A stretch of 5,621 nt of DNA from CAZLLV01 sp964560325 (GTDB lineage: Bacteria; Acidobacteriota; Thermoanaerobaculia; Multivoradales; DATKCC01): contig CAZLLV010000465.1 of the NCBI GenBank assembly GCA_964560325.1, forward strand, positions 1-5,621, in the 5' to 3' direction. A model generated the notes under the pieces. That model saw nothing but the letters and a program-made list of their open reading frames with translations. It searched no databases and was not told the origin of the DNA. Positions 1 to 4,750 of the stretch are shown here, in pieces. The position numbers were made by a program, and so were the translations under genes. The stretch's first letter is position 1. Each line of letters starts with the position of its first letter.

Positions 1-229
1 CGGCGAGCAGGCGCTCGCGGGCGCCCGCGCTCGGCGTCTCGGGATCGAGCGCCCACGGCAAGAGGCCGAGGGTCTCCGCCGACAGCCGCCGCAGGGTCGC
101 GTCGGCTTCCGACTCCGGCCCGGACGCACCGGCGGCCGAAGCGGCGTCCCCCGCCACGGGGTCGCCGCCCTCCAGCCACTCGAGCGCGTCGAGGATCGCC
201 CGGTCTTCCCGGTCGGTGGGGTCGGTCAC
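1..229 (-). CDS. Probable anti-sigma factor, N-terminal part (cut by window edge)
   Basis: Only the first 76 codons are visible; the gene runs off the left edge. It starts at GTG (229-227), which overlaps the TGA of the sigma-factor gene as GTGA. A Shine-Dalgarno-like AGGGAG lies 5 nt upstream, so this start is well supported. The visible protein begins MTDPTDREDRAILDALEWLE, passes through an Ala/Gly/Ser/Glu-rich linker, and reaches a segment LGLLPWALDPETPSAGARER (about residues 54-73). That segment resembles the 'LP.AL.P..PS..LRERLL' stretch often found between the N-terminal sigma-binding region and the membrane segment of RskA-like anti-sigma factors (family knowledge). No Cys or His occurs in these 76 residues, so no zinc-finger HxxxCxxC anti-sigma motif is present here. 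The inferred role is to bind and inhibit the adjacent sigma factor, probably at the membrane. The transmembrane segment and C-terminal domain lie outside the window, so the call rests on context plus one motif. Confidence 0.62.
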   Translation of the reverse strand, partial: MTDPTDREDRAILDALEWLEGGDPVAGDAASAAGASGPESEADATLRRLSAETLGLLPWALDPETPSAGARERLLA

Positions 230-846
230 AGTAGCTCCCTGATCTCGTCTCGTAGCGCCGTGCGCAGCTTCTTCATCGCCAGGAGGGTGCGCGTCTTCAC
301 GGTACCGAGCGGGATGCCCGTCCGCTCGGCGATCTCGCTCTGCGTCAACCCCTGGTAGAAAGCGAGCTCGAGCACCTCGCGCTGCTCCTCCGGGATGCTC
401 GCGAGCTCGGCCCGCACGCGGCTTCGTCTCTCACCGTGGAGTACGCGCGCGGCGCCCTCGGCGGATGCATGCCCGTCCCCCGCTTCGCTCCTCACCGTGG
501 CGTGGGTACGCTCGACGACGTTGCGGCTGCGGACGCGGTCGATCGCCCGGCTGCGGGTGATCAGCACCAGCCAGGTGGCGACCGACGAGCGCGATCCGTC
601 GTAGGTCCGCGCGCGGTTCCAGGCGTGGACGAACGCCTCCTGCACGACCTCCTCGGCGTCGTCGCGGTCCTTCACCACCTTGCGCGCCAACCCTAGGAGC
701 ATCGGAGCGTAACGGTCGTAGAGCTCCGCGACCGCCTCCTGCGCCTCCTGGTCGCCGCGATCGCCGCGGTCGCCGCGCGCGATCGCGCGCACGAGCGACG
801 CATCGGCGGCGGTGGTCAGGTGCTCGGTGCGGGTGGCGGGGTGCAT
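226..846 (-). CDS. ECF-type RNA polymerase sigma factor (sigma-70 family)
   Basis: This 206-residue protein has the two-domain ECF layout. Region 2 spans about residues 40-108, with the conserved patches AEEVVQEAFVHAWNRARTYD (core binding) and TWLVLITRSRAIDRVRSR (-10 recognition). A short linker follows, then region 4 at about 141-200, including IPEEQREVLELAFYQGLTQS and the helix-turn-helix EIAERTGIPLGTVKTRTLLA (-35 recognition). The length is typical of the family. It would direct RNA polymerase to a small regulon, under control of the overlapping anti-sigma gene downstream. The N-terminus carries a GDRGDRGDQ repeat encoded by 9-bp tandem DNA units. The ATG at 846 is the only plausible start near the 5' end. 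Neither a Shine-Dalgarno sequence nor a -10 box is seen in the 28 nt separating it from the thioesterase stop, so it may be translated from a kinase/thioesterase read-through message. The ECF subgroup and the inducing signal are unknown. Confidence 0.93.
   Translation of the reverse strand: MHPATRTEHLTTAADASLVRAIARGDRGDRGDQEAQEAVAELYDRYAPMLLGLARKVVKDRDDAEEVVQEAFVHAWNRARTYDGSRSSVATWLVLITRSRAIDRVRSRNVVERTHATVRSEAGDGHASAEGAARVLHGERRSRVRAELASIPEEQREVLELAFYQGLTQSEIAERTGIPLGTVKTRTLLAMKKLRTALRDEIRELL
235..240 (-). promoter_or_regulatory. Shine-Dalgarno sequence of the anti-sigma gene
   Basis: On the minus strand AGGGAG lies 5 nt before the GTG at 229, inside the last codons of the sigma-factor gene. 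Together with the GTGA overlap it decides the start of the downstream gene and suggests translational coupling, which would keep regulator and sigma factor in step. Confidence 0.6.
748..774 (-). repeat. Three 9-bp tandem units within the sigma-factor gene
   Basis: Read on the minus strand the units are GGCGACCGC, GGCGATCGC and GGCGACCAG, encoding GDR-GDR-GDQ in frame. Two partly related units (GAGGCGCAG, GAGGCGGTC) follow directly. The tract lies just before sigma region 2. Because units are 9 bp, loss or gain would change length without a frameshift. Confidence 0.8.
775..790. repeat. Perfect 16-bp palindrome GCGCGCGATCGCGCGC
   Basis: The 16 bases equal their own reverse complement. They lie inside the 5' part of the sigma-factor gene, encoding residues around RAIARG, and directly adjoin the 9-bp tandem tract. 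Being coding and made of alternating GC, the palindrome may be a composition effect. No function is claimed. Confidence 0.75.
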
Positions 847-874
847 GGTCGGAGGTTCGGCGGTCGTTCGGCCT

Positions 875-1303
875 TCAGTCCTGCGGCGCGACCGGCGTCG
901 GGCGTCCTTCGTCGTCGACCTGCACGTAGACCACCTCGGCCTCGGTCACCTTGACCCGCCCGCGCCCGAGCGCACGGGCCGCCTCGACCGTCACCCGGAC
1001 GGTGAGCGAGGTGGTGCCGACGCGGACGGTCTCGGTGAAGAAGCTGACCAGGTCGCCGACGAAGACCGGGGCGTGGAACTCGACCTCGCGCATCGCCACG
1101 GTCACCAGCCGGCCGGTCGAGTGCCGGTGCGCTTCGACGGCGCCCGCCTGGTCGATGTAGGAGAGGATGATGCCGCCGAAGATCGTGCCGTAGGCGTTCG
1201 TGTCCTTCGGCATCAGGCTCACCCGGATCGCCGGCTGCTCGGGGCCGGGGCCGGCCACCGGGGCGGTCGGGGTCTCGGCCGGGGTTGGGCTCGTCTCGCT
1301 CAC
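875..1303 (-). CDS. Acyl-CoA thioesterase, YciA-like hotdog fold
   Basis: This 142-residue single hotdog-domain protein would hydrolyse acyl-CoA to free acid and CoA in the cytoplasm. After a Pro/Thr-rich N-terminal tail (residues 1-24) come MPKDTNAYGTIFGGIILSYI (31-50) and Asp51. This matches the YciA-type pattern MPxDTNxxGxIFGGxxxxxxD, in which the Asp belongs to the active site (family knowledge). Further family features follow: VTVAMREVEFHAPVFVGDLV, then the strand TTSLTVRVTVEA, and a C-terminal EAEVVYVQVDDEGRPTPV. The GTG start at 1303 overlaps the thymidine kinase stop as GTGA and has AGGAGG 4 nt upstream. The internal Met31 would remove the first strand and is rejected. Chain-length preference cannot be read from sequence. 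No metabolic link to the kinase is obvious, so the coupling is probably just compact operon packing. Confidence 0.88.
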   Translation of the reverse strand: MSETSPTPAETPTAPVAGPGPEQPAIRVSLMPKDTNAYGTIFGGIILSYIDQAGAVEAHRHSTGRLVTVAMREVEFHAPVFVGDLVSFFTETVRVGTTSLTVRVTVEAARALGRGRVKVTEAEVVYVQVDDEGRPTPVAPQD

Positions 1304-1920
1304 GCCACCTCCTCGGGAACGGCCCGCGGCTCGGCGAGAGCCTCGGCGCGGGCCTCGTACTCCTCGTAGCACCGCCGGCAGCGCGCTTCGTACGACTCGC
1401 CGTCGCCGACCAGGATCTGCTCGCCGCCACCCGCGAAACGCTGGCTGAAGTGGGCGGTGCCGCCGCAGCGAACGCAGACGGCGTGGACCTTGTCGACGAA
1501 CTCGGCGCGGGCGAGCAGGAGCGGCATCGGCCCGAACGGCCGGCGCCGGTAGTCGAGGTCGAGCCCGGCGACGATCACCCGCACGCCGGCATCGGCCAGC
1601 CGGTCGGCCAGGTCGACGAGCGATTCGTCGAAGAACTGCGCCTCGTCGATGCCCACCACCTGGGTGGCGGCGTCGAGCCGGTGCACGATCTCCTCGACCG
1701 AGGCGACGGTCGAAGCGTCGAGCACCCGGTTGTCGCGGGTCACCAGGCACTCTCCCGCGCCCCGGGTGTCGGTCGCCGGCTTGAACACCTGCACGCGCTG
1801 GCCGGCGATCGCCGCCCGGCGCAGGCGCCGGACGAGCTCCTCGCTCTTGCCGGAGAACATGCCGCCGGTGATGACCTCCACCCGGCCGTGCGTCCGGTCC
1901 TCTTGTCGATACGCTCTCAT
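1300..1920 (-). CDS. tdk: Thymidine kinase (class II, TK1-like)
   Basis: This enzyme phosphorylates thymidine with ATP to dTMP in pyrimidine salvage and acts in the cytosol. The 206-residue product has all the class II landmarks. There is a P-loop GGMFSGKS at 19-26 and a Walker B-like VVGIDEAQFFD with the probable catalytic Glu93. It also has GLDLDYRRRPFGPMPLLLAR (119-138), where most homologues have GLDxDF. A structural zinc site is formed by C149-x2-C152 and C181-x2-C184, with the nucleoside-binding lasso around ESYEARCRRC (Tyr177). The ATG at 1920 gives an 18-residue lead before the P-loop, within the family range. A GTG at codon 14 is possible but lacks a well-placed Shine-Dalgarno sequence. 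No strong ribosome site precedes the ATG. It is the first gene of the minus-strand cluster, diverges from the DUF2203 gene, and its stop overlaps the thioesterase start. No key residue is missing, so it should be active. Confidence 0.95.
   Translation of the reverse strand: MRAYRQEDRTHGRVEVITGGMFSGKSEELVRRLRRAAIAGQRVQVFKPATDTRGAGECLVTRDNRVLDASTVASVEEIVHRLDAATQVVGIDEAQFFDESLVDLADRLADAGVRVIVAGLDLDYRRRPFGPMPLLLARAEFVDKVHAVCVRCGGTAHFSQRFAGGGEQILVGDGESYEARCRRCYEEYEARAEALAEPRAVPEEVA
1308..1313 (-). promoter_or_regulatory. Shine-Dalgarno sequence of the thioesterase gene
   Basis: AGGAGG on the minus strand, 4 nt before the GTG at 1303, lies within the last codons of the thymidine kinase gene. It settles the GTG start and supports translation coupled to the kinase. 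Confidence 0.75.
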
Positions 1921-2029
1921 CGCGACTCGCGGTCGATGGCGCCACGAAGGCCCTTGGCAGCGCCGACGATCGGCGGTAGGGTCGGGGCCGCTCGGCGGAC
2001 GACCTTATCGTAAAGCCGGCATCCGAAGC
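1921..2029. promoter_or_regulatory. Divergent promoter region between thymidine kinase and DUF2203
   Basis: This 109-bp gap between two divergent starts must hold promoters for both. The only AT-rich stretch is TTATCGTAAA (2005-2014). On the plus strand it offers TATCGT (2006-2011), 18 nt before the DUF2203 ATG. On the minus strand it offers TACGAT (2012-2007), about 86 nt before the kinase ATG. Neither has a recognisable -35 box. No inverted repeat or operator was noticed. The assignment is tentative. Confidence 0.35.
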
Positions 2030-2383
2030 ATGGCACGCCCCAAACACAGACAGCGCGTCTTCACCTACGAGGAGGCTCTCGACTGCTTCCCCCAGGTGCG
2101 CGACCTCACGGCGGCCGCGGTGCGCCAGATCGAGTCGATCGTCAACCGGGTCCAGAGCCTGGACGAGATGGACTCGCGCAAGGCGGAGATCGAAGAGGCC
2201 TACGACCGCGTGGTCCAGGCGTGGGCGATCGAGGTCCAGCGGCTCGGCTGCGAGGTGAAGGGGCTCTGGCTGGTCGACTGGGACAGCGGCGACGGCTACT
2301 ACTGCTGGAAGTACCCGGAGGCGACCGTCTCCCACTACCACGCCTACGACGACGGCTTCGCCGGTCGCGTGGCGATCGTCTGA
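2030..2383 (+). CDS. DUF2203 family protein of unknown function
   Basis: This small 117-residue soluble protein has no signal peptide or membrane segment. Its N-terminal half is helical and charged: FTYEEALDCFPQVRDLTAAA at 11-30, followed by a heptad-like helix rich in Glu, Arg and Val. The C-terminal half carries the family signature LGCEVKGLWLVDWDSGDGYY (72-91), then CWKYPEATVSHYHAYDDGFA (92-111) and GR. This corresponds to the CW-x-GE-x-x-I-x-x-WH-x-x-x-x-GFxGR ending known for DUF2203 (family knowledge). No biochemical role has been established to my knowledge. The conserved Trp, His, Asp and Cys residues could form a binding site, but that is inference. The ATG at 2030 is the only reasonable start; no clear Shine-Dalgarno sequence precedes it. 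It diverges from thymidine kinase and converges on the HAD gene with only 8 bp between stops. Confidence 0.85.
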   Translation: MARPKHRQRVFTYEEALDCFPQVRDLTAAAVRQIESIVNRVQSLDEMDSRKAEIEEAYDRVVQAWAIEVQRLGCEVKGLWLVDWDSGDGYYCWKYPEATVSHYHAYDDGFAGRVAIV

Positions 2384-2391
2384 GGCCCGGC

Positions 2392-3087
2392 CTACCCCCG
2401 CGCCGCGAGCAGGTCGTCGGCGTCCAGCTCCGCGATCGACCCGACCACCCGGCCGGCCGCCGCCAGCTCCGAAGCGGCGCAGGTGTGCGCGACCGCGACC
2501 ACTTCCAGCCCCGCCCCACGCGCCGCGGCGACCCCGGCCGGCGTGTCCTCGACCGCCACCGCCTCGTGCGGGTGGAGGAGCCGGTCGGGCAGCGGCGGCG
2601 CCGCGTTCAGGCCCTCGATGGCGAGCCGGTAGCCCTCCGGATCGGGCTTGCTCACCGCCACGTCCTCGGCGGTCACCAGCACCTTGAAGGCGCCCCGCAG
2701 GCCCTCCTGGACGAGCGCGCCCTCGACCTCGTCGCGCAGCGCCCCGCTCACCAGCCCGAGCTGGAGGCGCCGCGCCGCGAGCTCACGCACCAGCTCGGCG
2801 GCACCCGGGAAGAAGGGATAGCCCTCGGTGCGCACGGTCTCCTGGTAGTAGCTCGCCTTGCGGGCGGTCAGGCGGATCAGCCGCGGCTCGTCCGGGCGCT
2901 CGCCGGCACGCTCCAGGAGCTCGCGGAAGGCGGCGCGGTCGTCGAGCCCCACGAAGTGGTCCCAGTACTCGGCCTCGCCGAACGGATCGATCCCCTCCTC
3001 CTCGAGCACCCGCTGGAACAGGCGCATGTGAAGGGGCTCGTCGTCGACCAGGACGCCGTTGAAATCGAAGAGCACCGCCCGCCGCAT
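2392..3087 (-). CDS. HAD-superfamily hydrolase, beta-phosphoglucomutase-like, with DxN motif I
   Basis: This 231-residue HAD subfamily IA protein has an N-terminal helical cap inserted after motif I. Motif I is LFDFNGVLVDDEP (6-18). The nucleophile Asp8 is present, but the second Asp of the usual DxD, the general acid/base in phosphatases, is Asn10. Motif II is Ser114 in LVSGA, motif III is Lys147 in SKPDPEGY, and motif IV is Glu180-Asp181 in AVEDTPAGVAAARGAG. The fold and Mg-binding acidic pair are therefore intact. Relatives include beta-phosphoglucomutase, phosphoglycolate phosphatase and sugar-phosphate phosphatases; the substrate cannot be named. I chose the ATG at 3087 because TATGAT ends exactly 7 nt upstream, as in a leaderless promoter, and MRRAVLFDFNG matches the usual short N-terminus. 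An ATG at 3099 in the same frame would overlap that box. The stop is TAG at 2394-2392. It converges on DUF2203 and diverges from the Fe-S carrier gene. Confidence 0.9.
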   Translation of the reverse strand: MRRAVLFDFNGVLVDDEPLHMRLFQRVLEEEGIDPFGEAEYWDHFVGLDDRAAFRELLERAGERPDEPRLIRLTARKASYYQETVRTEGYPFFPGAAELVRELAARRLQLGLVSGALRDEVEGALVQEGLRGAFKVLVTAEDVAVSKPDPEGYRLAIEGLNAAPPLPDRLLHPHEAVAVEDTPAGVAAARGAGLEVVAVAHTCAASELAAAGRVVGSIAELDADDLLAARG

Positions 3088-3094
3088 CCGCTCG

Positions 3095-3100
3095 ATCATA
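3095..3100 (-). promoter_or_regulatory. -10 box TATGAT of the HAD gene, probable leaderless promoter
   Basis: The minus strand reads TATGAT, then 7 nt (CGAGCGG), then ATG at 3087. The hexamer matches the bacterial -10 consensus at five of six bases. No TTGACA-like -35 box lies 16-18 nt further upstream and no Shine-Dalgarno sequence precedes the ATG, so transcription probably starts at or next to the start codon. Confidence 0.6.
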
Positions 3101-3142
3101 CCCGCCGGGAATGAGGCCTCCGCGGGCGGCGTTGTCGTCCAC

Positions 3143-3538
3143 ATGGAACCGACCGTCCAGAACCCGACCGCCACTCCCGAGACCCAGCCGGAGACCGCGA
3201 CGCCCGACGTGCCGGTCGCGCTCACCGACAAGGCCGTCCGGATGGTGCAGCTCACCCGCGAGGAAGAGGGCCTGCAGCCCGAGTCCGGCCTGCGCGTCGC
3301 GGTGCGCGGCGGCGGCTGCAGCGGCTTCGAGTACGCCCTCGACTTCGAGACCGAGCAGCGCGAGAACGACATGGTGTACCAACAGGGCGAGCTGACCGTC
3401 TACGTCGACGCGCTCTCCGCGCGGTATCTCGCGGGCACCCGGATCGACTACGTGATGGGCGCCCAGGGCGCGGGGTTCAAGTTCGAGAACCCGAACGCCG
3501 TGGGCTCTTGCGGTTGCGGGTCGTCTTTCGCGGTCTGA
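3143..3538 (+). CDS. A-type iron-sulfur cluster carrier (IscA/ErpA/HesB family)
   Basis: Proteins of this family receive Fe-S clusters from the assembly scaffold and hand them to apo-enzymes in the cytoplasm. The 131-residue product has the domain at about 25-131: VALTDKAVRMVQL, then LRVAVRGGGCSGFEYALDFE with Cys59, and the C-terminal NPNAVGSCGCGSSF with Cys123 and Cys125. These are the three invariant cluster-binding cysteines. Unusual is a 24-residue N-terminal extension rich in Pro, Thr and Glu, which most homologues (about 105-120 residues) lack. The ATG at 3143 is the most likely start, although it has no Shine-Dalgarno sequence and no TANNNT box. A shorter product starting nearer the domain would need a non-standard start. 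The upstream ATG at 3059 is rejected because it lies inside the HAD coding region. It converges on the YgfZ-like gene, also an Fe-S factor. ErpA, IscA and SufA cannot be told apart by eye. Confidence 0.93.
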   Translation: MEPTVQNPTATPETQPETATPDVPVALTDKAVRMVQLTREEEGLQPESGLRVAVRGGGCSGFEYALDFETEQRENDMVYQQGELTVYVDALSARYLAGTRIDYVMGAQGAGFKFENPNAVGSCGCGSSFAV

Positions 3539-3567
3539 GCCGCTCCGGCAATTCCGGGTCCTCGTAG

Positions 3568-3589
3568 GGGAGGAGTGTTGTCTCCTCCC
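3568..3589. terminator. GC-rich hairpin between convergent genes, probable bidirectional terminator
   Basis: GGGAGGAG (3568-3575), loop TGTTGT, CTCCTCCC (3582-3589): a perfect 8-bp stem with a 6-nt loop. It begins 29 bp after the Fe-S carrier stop and ends 18 bp before the YgfZ stop. No T-tract follows on either strand, so it is not a textbook intrinsic terminator. Position between converging genes is the main argument. It could equally be a 3' mRNA stabiliser. Confidence 0.6.
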
Positions 3590-3607
3590 GCGCCGCCCCG
3601 CCCTACT

Positions 3608-4696
3608 TCAGTCGACCAGCGGCAGGTCGCCGACCTCGGCCTCGCCGCCGCCGGCGACTTCGAGGCGGGTGCCGGGCTCGGCGCCGCGCTTGTGGAGCAC
3701 GGCGAGACCGATCGGACCTTCGAGCGCCGGCGAGAGCGCCGCGCTCCCCACCTTCCCCACCGATCGGCCGTCGAGCAGCAGCTCCGTCCCCTCCGCCGGC
3801 GGCTCGTCGCCGTCGAACTGGAGGCCGCGGAGCGTCCGGTTCACCCCGCCGCGGTAGTGGATGCGCGCCACCACCTCCTGCCCGAGGTAGCACCCCTTGG
3901 TGAAGTTCAGCGCCTCCTCGACGCCGGTCTCCTGCGGCAGGTTCGAGTCGTCGTAGTCGCGCCCCCACCGGGGCACGCCCGCCTCGATGCGCACCGTGTC
4001 GAGCGCGTCGAAGCCGACCGGCTCGACCGCGGGCGCCGCGAGCAGCGCCTCGGCCACCGCCTCGGCGTCGTCCGCCGCCACCCAGAGCGTCCAGCCTTCT
4101 ACGCCGAGCAGCGGCCGGTTCGCCAGGCGCACGCTCCGGCCGGCGATCTCGGCCTCGCCGTGCCCCCAGCGCGCCTCGGACGCCGCCGGAAGGTCGCCGA
4201 CGACCTCCCGCAGCACCGAGCGCGCCTTCGGCCCGGCCAGGGTGAGCGGTACGAGGCCGTCCGCGGGCCGGATCTCCACCCGGTCGGCGAGCAAGTAGAG
4301 GCCGAGGTGGTCGCCGGCCGCCCCGGCGCGCCCCGGCGGTAGCTCGAGCAGGAAGCGGTCGCCCAGCTCGAGGAGGGCGAAGTCGGCGATCACGCCGCCC
4401 TTCCGGGAGGTCAGGAAGCCGTACGCTCCGCCCCCTTCACCCAGGCCGCGGACCTCGCAGGTCACCATGCCGTTCAGGAAGCGCTCACGGTCCGCGCCGG
4501 CGATCTCGAGCCGGTCGACCCACGAGCGGTCGGCGAGCCCAGAGCGCGTGCGGAGCACCTCGACCTCGTCGGCCACCGAGGAGTAGACGGCCGGCACCCG
4601 TGCGCCGGCGCGCTCGGCGAGGTCGGCTCCGAGCCGTTCGTGCAGGGCGCGCAGGGGGAGCTCGCGGAGGGCGGAGGCTTCGACGGCGGCGGTCAT
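3608..4696 (-). CDS. ygfZ: YgfZ/GcvT-like folate-binding protein for Fe-S cluster maintenance
   Basis: Members of this family resemble the aminomethyltransferase GcvT but support folate-dependent assembly or repair of certain Fe-S enzymes, for example the MiaB radical SAM enzyme in E. coli (family knowledge). The 362-residue product has a GcvT-like N-terminal fold: SGLADRSWVDRLEIAGADRE at 52-71, then FLNGMVTCEV. The diagnostic signature KGCYLGQEVVARIHYRG begins at 267, with the conserved Cys at 269. Just before it lies ALDTVRIEAGVPRWGRDYDD (231-250). A C-terminal barrel domain runs from about 285. The signature separates YgfZ from true GcvT. The ATG at 4696 is chosen because TACTAT ends exactly 7 nt upstream, indicating a leaderless message; the open frame continues far upstream only as antisense of the hydrolase gene. 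It converges on the A-type Fe-S carrier, a meaningful functional neighbour, and diverges from the hydrolase. Confidence 0.92.
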   Translation of the reverse strand: MTAAVEASALRELPLRALHERLGADLAERAGARVPAVYSSVADEVEVLRTRSGLADRSWVDRLEIAGADRERFLNGMVTCEVRGLGEGGGAYGFLTSRKGGVIADFALLELGDRFLLELPPGRAGAAGDHLGLYLLADRVEIRPADGLVPLTLAGPKARSVLREVVGDLPAASEARWGHGEAEIAGRSVRLANRPLLGVEGWTLWVAADDAEAVAEALLAAPAVEPVGFDALDTVRIEAGVPRWGRDYDDSNLPQETGVEEALNFTKGCYLGQEVVARIHYRGGVNRTLRGLQFDGDEPPAEGTELLLDGRSVGKVGSAALSPALEGPIGLAVLHKRGAEPGTRLEVAGGGEAEVGDLPLVD

Positions 4697-4703
4697 CGGC
4701 TGG

Positions 4704-4709
4704 ATAGTA
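4704..4709 (-). promoter_or_regulatory. -10 box TACTAT of the YgfZ-like gene, probable leaderless promoter
   Basis: The minus strand reads TACTAT, then 7 nt (CCAGCCG), then ATG at 4696. The box keeps the conserved T1, A2, A5 and T6 of the -10 consensus and stands in the one AT-rich patch of the 54-bp gap. No -35 box or Shine-Dalgarno sequence was found. Confidence 0.55.
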
Positions 4710-4738
4710 ACAATCCGCCCGCCATCCGGCCGACCCGC

Positions 4739-4744
4739 TAACAT
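4739..4744 (+). promoter_or_regulatory. -10 box TAACAT of the alpha/beta hydrolase gene, probable leaderless promoter
   Basis: TAACAT, then 6 nt (CACGGC), then ATG at 4751. It has T1, A2 and T6 of the -10 consensus, no recognisable -35 box, and no purine-rich ribosome site before the ATG. It shares the 54-bp gap with the oppositely directed YgfZ box; the two hexamers are 29 bp apart. Confidence 0.5.
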
Positions 4745-4750
4745 CACGGC

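Noticed and set aside
757..1813. GCGATCGC octamers (757-764, 779-786 and within 1804-1813) resembling the cyanobacterial HIP1 repeat
   Set aside because: Only three copies were noticed, all inside coding sequence and explained by GC-rich codons; other genes in the window are not cyanobacterial in character.
1285..2013. Plus-strand open frame opposite the thymidine kinase gene
   Set aside because: Antisense shadow of a well-conserved kinase. Its translation looks like Arg/Asp/Val/Glu-rich noise without motifs.
875..2341. A single minus-strand frame spanning the thioesterase and extending through the thymidine kinase region
   Set aside because: Only its last 142 codons match a protein family. 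The rest is out of frame with the kinase and Arg/Pro/Gly-rich. The GTG with Shine-Dalgarno sequence at 1303 explains the true start.
2383..2393. Inverted repeat AGGCC-C-GGCCT at the DUF2203/HAD convergent junction as a terminator
   Set aside because: The 1-nt centre cannot form a hairpin loop without losing pairs, leaving too short a stem; it also overlaps both stop codons.
2221..3114. Plus-strand open frame covering the end of DUF2203 and the antisense of the HAD gene
   Set aside because: Overlaps two convincing genes in other frames and shows no recognisable domain.
3059..3142. Longer Fe-S carrier starting at the ATG at 3059
   Set aside because: It would overlap the HAD catalytic motif I coding region on the other strand and add a basic stretch unlike the family.
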